Below, piece by piece: positions 54,380 through 64,000 of a stretch of DNA of 64,000 nucleotides (positions are counted from its first letter, which is position 1; each line of letters begins with the position of its first letter). The notes beneath the pieces are model-generated. The model saw only the letters and a program-made list of their open reading frames with translations. It did no database searches and was not told the DNA's origin. The stretch is from Pomphorhynchus laevis (lineage: Eukaryota; Acanthocephala; Palaeacanthocephala; Echinorhynchida; Pomphorhynchidae): positions 90,667 through 154,666 of the forward strand of contig WNNJ02002138.1 in assembly GCA_012934845.2 (NCBI GenBank), written 5' to 3'. A program made the translations under genes and the position numbers.

Positions 54380-56145
54380 AGCTCTTAAAATTTTTTGTTT
54401 GTATATATATTAATCTCAAACTATTTTAAGGTTTATAAATTCTTTTATAGAATTAATATTGAAATAGTGTTTTATATCAGTATTAATTTCGATTACCTTA
54501 CAATATTTTTTGAAGTGTGTTTTAATTACTTTAAGTATTTTATTCAAATAAGCAGAAAGTGGTTTCAATGTACATTTCAAAGCACTACATATGAACCTAA
54601 GTTTTATTGTATATATATGTATATATCTCAGAATTTATTACAAAGTTAATGATATATCATAATTTGGATTAGTGCTTACCAGAAGGAACTTATTTTGCAA
54701 TATATTTGATTTGCGAATATTGCAGCTGAATATTTGATTTTTGAGTTTATTAAAATCCAGAAGTTTGCGCAGTTAAGCTATCGTGATTTTCATATTTATT
54801 TAATTTTCATTATTAATTTTGGAAAATTAATAGTGAACATCAAAAATATACAAATTATCAAATAGAAATTTATAATTTCCATATGTGAATTACTAATTTC
54901 ACAATGGCGATAAAATACAATTCAAGTAGCCATTGAATTTAAGTGTAAATCTTGTATTAAATAAAAATATCATGTAGCATTTAAAATCAAATGCCTATGC
55001 TATAATGTATGTCAATTCTTTTCTTTAGTGAAGAATTAAAAAATCATGTCATATTTGGTAACTTTTAAACATATCACGCATTTAATATTACTGCATTAAG
55101 TTGCATTATTAATTATCGATTAGTAACCTTTCTTGATAGGTCAGTGAATATTCATTACTCCATTTATAAAAACGTTTTTTACATATTAAGGTCAATACTA
55201 GTTAAGAAAATTGTGAAATATTACAGCAACACAATTAATCAATTCATAAGAATTCTGAATTATAAATTCTTTTTAATATATAAATATTTATAATTATTAC
55301 TTTAATGAACAAAACAAGAAACCTCAGTTAAGTGATTATCACGTAATCACTTACTTTATCACTCACTTAATCACTTACTTTATAATAAGCAAGTTTTCTT
55401 TACTTTATTACTTGCTTACAGTGAACTCTGTGAGCAAGTGATTGGCATTTTATTATAGAATTGTTGGCTTTACCATCCCGAGTGTTGATAGTCTAACTGT
55501 AATAGTTTATACCATTACAGACATTAATGGTAGTCCCTTATTATTGTTCTCCGTAGTAATATGATGTCCGTCCAAGTATGCGCTGATTTCGTATATTATA
55601 TGCGAATCTGCTTTTTTTATGACAAAATGTTTGTTAAATTTGAAAAAGTTTAAAGCAGTCAGTTATTATGTTTTAAATCAAACAATATTAAAAGTATATT
55701 AAACCGAATGGAAACCGAATAGACGATTTTTTCCTTCATCTCCTATTTTTATGTCAATCTTCTATATTTACATTTTATCATTAAATAATTTTTTGCAAAG
55801 CATCTTGCTAATTTTTTCGTATTTTTTAGTAACCTTGGGTAATATAAATTAAAAATTCTGTCATTATGTTTGCACGTCGATAAAATTATTAATTGTCAGA
55901 TAAATAATCGCATTATTCGTCGAACTGAAGAGACAATGGCCGCACTAAGAAATCATTCAAAACGAATAGATGATAGGTATATTGTTTGCTTTCCGTTAAT
56001 AATTTTTGACGAAGTTAATACTATCTGTAGGTTGAAGTTGATTTTTTTTTGTCTTTCTAGATGATCGGCAACAGAAGCTTAAAGCGCAATTGCATTATTG
56101 GCTTAAACAATAGGTTAACTATTGAGTTAACCTTTTTTATAACAA
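54380..56145. other. AT-rich region without a convincing gene
   Basis: A/T-rich spacer with a foldback at 55325-55440 (AAGTGATTA / TAATCACTT and related repeats). A stretch at 55900-56095 has exon-like features (open frame, cag acceptor, GTATAT donor, second piece ending QLHYWLKQ and a stop). The two pieces do not join in phase, so it is not called as a gene. Confidence 0.5.
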
Positions 56146-56290
56146 GGGTCGAAACGATAAGCGTTTGTTTTACATCAGTAGCTAATGAGTTCCACCGATA
56201 CTGAAATGTAGCTAACTGTTATTGACTTATAGATAGGATTAAAACATCATGCAGGATAAAAAGTGGTCATCAAAATTTCAATAATACTAT
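56146..56290 (+). repeat. Isolated copy of the 176-bp hammerhead-like repeat
   Basis: GGGTC-GAA-ACG-ATAAG-CGT-T (56146-56165) is followed by CATCAGTAG and CTAATGA (56182-56188). GTTCCACCGATACTGAAATG and TAGATAGGATTAAAAC are then shared with the array at 12430-13170. Stem III is a different sequence but still paired. The core heptamer departs from CTGATGA, so this copy is probably inactive. Confidence 0.6.
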
Positions 56291-56920
56291 TTATAGAGTA
56301 AAGAAGATATTGTTATCTAAATTGGTGAAAATTGTAAAAAAGTATACAAAAATCAGATAGCTATTTGTGGTCAGATAACTCGACTAATAAGAATTATGCA
56401 ATTTATAATTTATCAAAAACTATAATGATTAAACAAAATATAAATAATAATATAATTTATAAATTAGTACAAGTACGTAATCATCATAGTCATTATCCAT
56501 AACTTTTATTTTTTCGTGAAAGTTTACGTTTCAATGTTGAAGAACAATTTATTTTGATATTGATGAAATCTTTATAATAATCATGGCTATATTAGACAAG
56601 TGCATCAGTAATGTTGCCATTTGGGACTGCAACCAAAGAGAAGATGTGATTCAGTTAAGAAATTGTTGAAGGAATATTTGTATATTTATAGTTGCAACCA
56701 TATACAACCCCATACTTTTCATCCTTATGTATTTTTACTTTATACAAACATTTTGTCCTTGAACATCATACAACGAAAAGAAAGTGACTCAGACAAAAAT
56801 TATTAAAACTACTATTTTAATCAAGTTTTGTCTACTGAAAATGTGCATATTTTAAATTAAAAACACAAATGCATACTTTTACTTAAAATACAACAGTATA
56901 AAAAGTTTTTATATATCTCG

Positions 56921-57151
56921 ATGGTGTACTACTTTAAAATATTAACTCTTTATTTCTGTTCGCCCATAAAAGATCTAGTTTTTAATGTAACCGTTGAATT
57001 TGAACAGCGTTCCCTGTTTGTTACAAATATGGCTGTGTTAAAACTTAACACGTTCCACAATAATGTTGTATCTGTAGTATCACATAATGAGGATTGTTAT
57101 ATAGAATATGACGGAAGTCGTTTCAACAAAGTGTTTACAAGATATTTTTAA
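56921..57151 (+). other. Open stretch, possible exon, unknown
   Basis: About 60 codons after an aaaag junction, including FNVTVEFEQRSLFVTNMAVL and SHNEDCYIEYDGSRFNKVF. The amino-acid composition is less A/T-driven than that of the surrounding frames. I recognise no family, signal peptide or membrane segment. Chance is a real alternative. Confidence 0.2.
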
Positions 57152-58180
57152 ATTTCAAGAAATTATAGTTTAAACAAGTTTGATATTAGATTTACCGACA
57201 ATTTAAAATCACTGCAATGATGCAGATATTTTTGACATGCTAGAGAAAACTATAATATTCTTAATTATAAACTCAATTCAATATTAATCTTAATTTTAGA
57301 ATATTTGCTAAAATCAATATTGTCGTAGACTCAATATTTATTTACTATTTATCGACATTGCAATTTGTAGATTCGGTAGTTTAGATTTTCAGGACATCTT
57401 TACTATATAATTATTTAAAACCATGATTATATTAAACGACAATTTAGCACTGCATGCTACAATGTTCGAATGCTGTCGATTGAAAATCGGACTTTCAAAT
57501 TAAAATTCAAGAAAAATCACTTTATACAAACAGTTACTGTTAAGATAAAAATATCATTTTCATGAAATTGGTGTGGAATTTAAGACAGAATTGCTTGTCC
57601 GTTAATCCAATTAAGTAACTTTCAATATTTTTGATTCATTAAATTTATGATTATATGAATGCGTTATGAGACAACCACCAGCATTACATGTAACTTAACT
57701 TTTACACGAGTTCGCCATTTGGAATATTAATTCCCAATAAAATCATTTTTATTGAATTGCATATAATTAGATCATGTGGTACCTGACGTGCAAATAACCT
57801 ATTTGACTTTACTCTATTTAATGCAGGCTATAAAATGCTAAAAGAATTATTTGACAGAAACTAATGAAGTTATGTTAAGCAAAAAGATTAAATTCTTTTA
57901 TTAAATACATAACCAAAGATTTGCTATATATCTTTAGGATGAGTACAGTTCTAATTAACATGTAAGCATAAAACAGTCTGGGCAAAGAAGTAAGCGATAT
58001 CCACTATTTTCTGTACTGTTGACAATTTTCAATTTTAATAAATACTTTAAAAGTGATCATTGCACTCAAAATTAAGGACTAGTTTGTCATCATCTTCACA
58101 AGTCCACGAGTATGTGATTATGTGGAGCTTCGAACAATTTCTAAACACGAAAGAATAAAAATAAAAATTTAAGTATTAAC

Positions 58181-58450
58181 TCACAATCGACTCGGAAAGA
58201 CACTATTATTCCTTCTTTCAAGCCATCTTCCAAAAGTGTAGCTAAGCAATATTGAAAAACAAATATTCATAAAAGCGTCAATGTAATTTCGATAATCTAA
58301 TGCAATTCGGGGTAAAATTCCTTTACAGGACAAAACAATCTTTTCTACTTTGTCCTTACTTAAAAACATTTTATAAAAATTAAAAATTAGTTTAAAATCA
58401 CGGATTTTACAGACGCTGATAGGTGAATGAAATCGAAAGTATTCATCCAT
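58181..58450 (-). other. Open stretch of 89 codons, unknown
   Basis: It starts with ATG at 58450 (MDEYFRFHSPISVCKIRDF) and contains DKVEKIVLSCKGILPRIALD and a hydrophobic stretch near residue 65-75 (FMNICFSILLSYTFG). It ends NNSVFPSRL. No family recognised. Its length exceeds most chance frames here, but no neighbour supports it. Confidence 0.25.
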
Positions 58451-60979
58451 TTGTGAGATATTAAATTAATATCTTAATCCTCACTTTGAGTATGCAATAT
58501 GAGACTTTAGTGTATAAAGAGAAACACGGATGCTGCAGATATAGGAAATTTAATCAATTTGTTTAAGTCATTAATTAAAGCTACTAAATTCTTTATATTT
58601 TAATATTAGATGGAATATGGTAACTGGAAAGAAGGTAACTAACACATTTTCGCTAAAATTGTTTTCGCTAAAATTGTCTTGTGCAATTTAAATAACGATC
58701 TATTGTGAAATAATGGAAATATCCAACACAATCAAAACATACCGCTTAAGCTCTGTACCACTGAAAGGACAGTTTCTAGTTGTAATATCACATAGGCTTG
58801 TAATGTAAAGTTGTCTAAACAGTGCAAATATTATTTTAGAGTTATCCAATATTGTAATAATCTTTAATTAATGTGGAAATCAAGTAATTTACGAATCTAA
58901 AGAGGCTTAATACGATTACTGAACAGTAAATACATTAGGTTATAGAAATTATTTTATGATTAAGATATTTGCATATCTTGTGTATTTGTAGTACAAGATA
59001 TGTAGCCTTAGCTAAATTATCTGATTTATTTTTTTTGTTCATGCCCTGATGAAATGTTTCATTGCGAGAAAAGTTCCTTCTGAAAAATATTCATAAAGTT
59101 TATTTTACTCTGTGAAGATCTATGCATGCAAAATAATGTTCACTCTGAAAATATGGAAACTGAGCAAATAATTGAAAACTTAAAATTGAATATTTCCGTA
59201 TTTGATAAAGCCGAACGTTCAACTTATAAGAAAATTCAGTAAATTTACAGTAATAATTAATATATAAATATTAGTAACGTCGAATGTATAATATTTAACT
59301 TTAATGAACATTATGATTGACGATTATTTATTAATAATACGAATATCAATAATATTTCCCTTACTATTGCAAAAATAATGAAATAATAATGACGATTGAA
59401 CTTTATGAAATATAAAAATTAGAAAATCAACTTATTCAACATTTGAATTTAACATTTGAATTCAACATTTGAATCAACTGATATAATTTATATGTACACT
59501 GTATATGCTATGATGCTTACGAAATAGCGTAAACGTTTCTGAACTTAGTATTTTAATAATTTAATATAATTATATTGTAACGTTTGACGAGATCGCTAAT
59601 ATAATATCATATCCTACTACTAATAATAATTAAAGTATATATAATGATGATATATATGATTATTTAAATTGTGACTGATGTATCCATTTTTCTTCTCTAT
59701 AGTTAAAAACATTCCAAAAATTCTTAAATTGTCGTAAAAATAACTAAAATTATACTTTGTGCGATGAAGATATATTAAATATTTGAGTGAATTAGCAACA
59801 TCGAATTAAGTTTAAAAATTGGATACGAAATTATCTATTGATTTAAATAAACGTGCATTCTTAGTTTGAATTTATCATTAAATTTAATTATAGTAAAAAT
59901 AAATACTCAAAATTGTACTTTAAATATAAATATATGCTATGCTAGCTGAAAGATTGGCGATTTGAGCAAACTGTTAGTTCAAATTTTAACGAATCAACAA
60001 GCATTATACTAACAGAGGATATCGGCATATGAATTGTGAGATTACATTTACTTTTCTTATTCGTATGTTTCCTCTTAGGTCACTAAAGCGGAAAATGTTT
60101 TTAAATTTTTAAAATATGACTTAGAAATTGATGTGTATTCAAAATACAAAGAGTTTTAAAATAATTTGAGCATATTGTAATAAGTCTGAAATATGCACTT
60201 GTAGAAAATAATCGCTTTTGCATCGTAAGAAAGTGAGTTACCATTGATTATTTGAACATAATGCATGTCCTTATTGGAATATATAGGGATAATATAACAC
60301 GATTTAAACACCGTCTCTCTATATATATCGTCTTTAAGCAAAGCATTTACATGATTTCGAAGATTACGTCAATTTCGAAGGGCGTTTTTAGATGTAAAGA
60401 TAATTAAAACAAAAATACTTTTGGTCTCATTCGATAGTATCGATTTCGAATTACTCAAATGTTGCCGGTAACACAATTTAAACAGATTTTGCAAAAAGGC
60501 ATTTAAATGCTCATCGCAAATATTTTAAGAAAATTTAAATATTATGTCATGCTAAATTTTAATGTTTCTAAATATGCATAGGCTGACAGGATAAATAATC
60601 GGTAAATAAAAGTAGTCAAACGAGTATTACAAACAAATAGCTATTTTCCAATGTTTACTTGATATACAAATAAAATTTTTATACGACCTATAATTTTAAT
60701 ATTTTATCACAATAAAATTTTAAGAAACTTTGCAAAAAAGCATTTTAAATGCGCATGACAAATATTTTAATATATAAATAGACTTTATTATTAAAGAAAA
60801 TTTAAATTCTGTATCAATATTAAAGTATGATAAATATTCAATTTTAATGTTTTGAATTACAGAACATAAAAGCAAATTGGAAATAGTTTTGTTTTCAGAC
60901 CTAAATATATAAACATCACAATAATGAATGTCGTAAGATAATTTTAATTTATAGAAACTAAGAAAAATTAAAGATTATT

Positions 60980-61805
60980 ACTCAATAGCAACTGCCATCA
61001 TCAGGAAAAATTGTTACAGCTTTGTAAATAATATTTACACTAATTATTTAATAATTGGTGTATTAATTATATAAAGATATTTTTATAATAAATAAAAGTC
61101 TGCAAGATTGATCGAATACTGCTTGTTGGATTTCTTCAAGAGATACAAATATTCTTACTATGCTATGTATACATTACAATACAACGCTTAATGTTCACTT
61201 AAAGTTTATATGCTGTACATTTCTACAATATAAAAAAGGTAAGAAAAGATAAACAGCAAAAGAAAGCGATCAAGCAGTAAAAACATCACATAATAAAGCA
61301 AAACAAAACATCAGCATTATCAACCAAAGAACTAAAGACATCACACAGTAAAGCACAAAATAGTGCTTAGTAAATATGACTGTGTATTGTCAAAACAGAA
61401 ATACATTATTTTTAACTTAAGATTATAGTCTGGTTTATTATTAACCTTTTTGTTTATACTCACGAGTTATGAAATGCTTAATATATTAAACGTGATAAAT
61501 AAAGTCTTTCCTAAGGATTGCTACTGTACTGCCTTACGAAAGCAATTATTTATCACGTATAATATTAGAAGCGTTTTTCATGACTAGTGAGTCTAAACCT
61601 ATGGCTAATAAAACACTGGACTATATTTTGTGTTTTACTAGGTGATGTGTTTAGTTCATTGTTTGATAATGTAAATGTTTTGTTTTGCTTTATTATGTGA
61701 TGTTTGTTAGCATTTTATAGCTTTCTTTTGTTATGCATTTTTTATTAATTTTGTAGCGGTGACAGTATATAAATGTTTCCTGATGATGGTAGTTGCCATT
61801 AAAAT
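60980..61805. repeat. 826-bp foldback (MITE-like or Penelope-derived)
   Basis: The left end TAGCAACTGCCATCATCAGG is the inverted match of the right end CCTGATGATGGTAGTTGCCA (61784-61803). Inner arms also match: ACATCACATAATAAAGCAAA (61283-61302) against TTTGCTTTATTATGTGATGT, and ACGTGATAAATAA (61490) against TTATTTATCACGT (61548). The left arm carries about 200 bp of extra sequence (about 61040-61240). It has no coding capacity. The CTGATGATGG-type ends resemble sequences near Penelope-like element termini, which is only a hint. Confidence 0.75.
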
Positions 61806-61809
61806 ATCG

Positions 61810-62500
61810 AATAATCGTTTTCGTATTTGATTTTCCTTGGTTCCTATAAATGAAAATTTGCTAAATTCAAGGAAATTGATACTTAAATATTTTGAATTTT
61901 AAGATAATATATATTATTTGTAAATAAAATATAGATTTCTGATAAAATAGTTATTTTATTGTTCTGGATAATATTTTGAATTTTCAAAGCAATGGCGAAA
62001 ATACTAATAAACTTTATATTGTTATTTAAAGTTAATACATAAGTTTTTACTTACGTCTAAACACTAAACCAAAAAGTATCAATTCATAAATATATAAAAA
62101 ATATTTTAAACAATAGCTTGCAGGACTATAATTAAGTAAATTATAAATGGTTTTATGTTCCTCTCAAAGTCTTAGCATTAAGGTTAAAATAGAACTAAAC
62201 AGCATATTGCTTTTAACTAGCAAAGAACAAAAATTTAATCTTACATTAGATGATTATTCCGCGGCATGCTAATATTGATATCTATTCGAAGTAGCTCTGA
62301 ATTTGCTAACATCCTATAGAACAATAAATAGTTACAGGCTTGATGTTTTAAGTTTATACAGTTTTCGTAATTGTGTATTAGCACCGAATTCGTATCGTTC
62401 TAGATTCTTCAGCGGGTTATTACTTAGATCCCTATAAAAGAATGGTAGGCAACAACAGAAATACTCTGATATTGTTCTAGCGATCAAATATCTTAATCAT
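61810..62500. other. AT-rich spacer
   Basis: Nothing recognised on either strand. Confidence 0.6.
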
Positions 62501-62519
62501 TTGTCAATGTGTCAGATTG

Positions 62520-63790
62520 TATACGCGGCACACATGCGGAGCAAATTAATGTTCCACGATTCGTTGTAACTCGAGCCACGATAACGCAATTAGAAAAATA
62601 TGTTTATACCTCACAGCTGTTTCGGCACTTTATAAAGGAAATTGTAATCCCTCTCCCCAACGCGCGTATCACCCTTCTCAACCATGCATAAAAATTCTTT
62701 ACACACATCCTCGCAAATCGATTAATGTCATTGCGCAAATTCTTACTTCCACCAGACCAGTTTGGCTTTCGTCGCGGCTCCTTTATCATCGACGCTATAT
62801 AGGTGGTACGATATCAGTACCATCATGATTTGCTCGAAAATCTTCCATTGACGCCATATTCGTAGACATCATAAAAACTTACGACAAAATCAATCGTGAA
62901 CTACTGTTGGATAAACTCGCTGCTCAAGACAACGTCTATGGACGTTTCCTTCATATTATTTGCTTAATTTTACGTCCAAACACACCGTGAGTTTCAACGG
63001 CCTTTAATTCTCCAAGCCTTTACTCGCAAACTGCTGAGTCATTCAATGTGACTTATTGAGCTTACTGTTATTCTCCTTCTCTGGCCGATCTACCTCCTTC
63101 ATATCTTCATTTAAAACTTCATATCTATCATATCAGTTCTCTATACTGATCATCTTGTCATCCTATCTCGTGATATCATGAAATATAAGCTTTCCCTCGA
63201 CGTATTAGATACATTCTTTAGAATAAATTAATTAAAGCGAATATTGAGAAATCGAAAATTATAAAATTTCTTAAGGAAAACCATACTCGCCGTTTAGACA
63301 AGCTATGACTGAATAATCACCCTCTAGAATCCTGTAAGAACTACACCTACTTAGGTATTCTTCTTTCATCCAATGGTCATTCTAACTTCATCCTGACAGC
63401 AAAGCATCTAAAGTTACAATTGCGACCTCTACGCTTCCAACATGGGTTCACTCTCATTCGAAAGTGCTATCCGCTATTTCCGTACCATTGGCATCTTGGC
63501 GCAAATCGACAGATGCCAATGAAGATTTGTTAAGCACGTTATAGGTGTGTCTCCTACATCTTCTTCTACTGCAATAGAACCGATTTCAAAACTACAACCT
63601 TATTCCGTATTTCTTTGTAATTTCCACCATCTTCCTCGAACATGTGAATTTTGCTATAACCTCCAAAACCTTGAAGTAAAATTATCTTTACTCGACCCAG
63701 ACATATACCTGACCCCTGCATTCATTCAAATCAATTGACGAAATCCACGGACGCAAAAGCTCCCTCTTACTTGGAGAGTCTCTCTTCATG
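62520..63790 (+). mobile_element. Decayed LINE RT fragment, family F
   Basis: Fragments of a LINE RT on the plus strand: an EIVIPLPNARITLLNHA finger segment, FTHILANRLMSL and LLPPDQFGFRRGSFIIDAI. Then come FVDIIKTYDKINRELLLDKL (motif A area, about 62865), KLKANIEKSKIIKFL and NYTYLGILLSSNGHSNF (about 63340). The motif C box is not recognisable. Numerous stops and shifts mark it as old. It differs from families A-E; an L1/RTE/R4-like origin is possible but unresolved. Confidence 0.6.
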
Positions 63791-64000
63791 GGTACCATGA
63801 TAAATTTTGCTCCATCCATATCCAAATTAATACCTGCACATCCCTTTGCCTCAAATCATGTAATTCCTTGTTTCACTTGTTTGACTGACACCATCTTTCA
63901 AAGATGTACTTGACGGAGATTGACAAACTTTGGAGTCATTAGCCATGTCAAAGACATTTTGTCTTTTCTCTGTTTTAATGTATATTTGGTGTTTTTATTT

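Larger units (their letters stand above)
56300..60975. other. Long AT-rich gene-free region
   Basis: No recognisable gene, RNA or element. Two open stretches (56921-57151 plus, 58181-58450 minus) are listed separately with low confidence. The rest is low-complexity A/T DNA with many short inverted repeats, as expected by chance at this composition. Confidence 0.5.

Noticed and set aside
59015-59085. CTGATGAAATGTTTCATT as a hammerhead or Penelope terminus
   Set aside because: A single short match with no supporting stems or neighbouring element sequence.
54380-62500. About ten short frames of 60-90 codons
   Set aside because: Most have A/T-driven composition and no motif. Only two were kept, with low confidence.

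Overview
This window is animal DNA: AT-rich, from an invertebrate with very short introns, and built almost entirely of retrotransposons. The only host gene I can assign is the 5' half of a penta-EF-hand calcium sensor of the ALG-2/PDCD6 type (2672-3095, minus strand). It has three phase-consistent exons separated by introns of 58 and 44 bp. I cannot name the species. I saw no tRNA, rRNA, CRISPR array, LTR element or capsid-bearing element.

Left third (1-18 kb): a 5'-truncated LINE of family A (39-1804) lies beside the PDCD6-like gene. A long family B LINE (3370-8800, CR1/L2-like, PHD-like ORF1) follows and has swallowed two later LINE tails. After an AT-rich spacer come a decayed R2-like element (family E, 10495-12340), about 176-bp tandem repeats that carry hammerhead-ribozyme-like folds (12430-13170), and broken copies of family C (13790-17830). 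Family C encodes a reverse transcriptase (RT) with an R2-type restriction-like endonuclease.

Middle (18-35 kb): an almost intact CR1-like LINE (family D, 18463-23275) stands tail-to-tail with three head-to-tail family C elements on the minus strand (C1 23280-26420, C2 26450-29401, C3 29402-31430). C2 has an RT-plus-nuclease frame with no break that I can see. C3 is truncated and joined in frame to the N-terminus of C2. Palindromes and a dispersed repeat (X) precede a second family B copy (32385-34995).

Right (35-64 kb): a Penelope-like element with a GIY-YIG nuclease is split by a family B insertion. Next is a family A LINE with an inverted 5' half flanked by a 7-bp direct repeat, the hallmark of twin priming (38504-42362), followed by two full-length but decayed family A copies. 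A second Penelope-like RT relic and a fourth long family C copy (51060-54226) follow. From 54.4 to 62.5 kb the DNA is AT-rich with no convincing gene, but it holds a fourth hammerhead-like repeat and an 826-bp foldback. A decayed LINE (family F) ends the window.

The elements share some design features. Different families have tandem minisatellites directly upstream of their first ORF, B and D share a 5'-end motif and a CpG-rich motif, and B and D carry conserved 3' stem-loops. Family letters are local labels. Clade names are inferred from motifs only.
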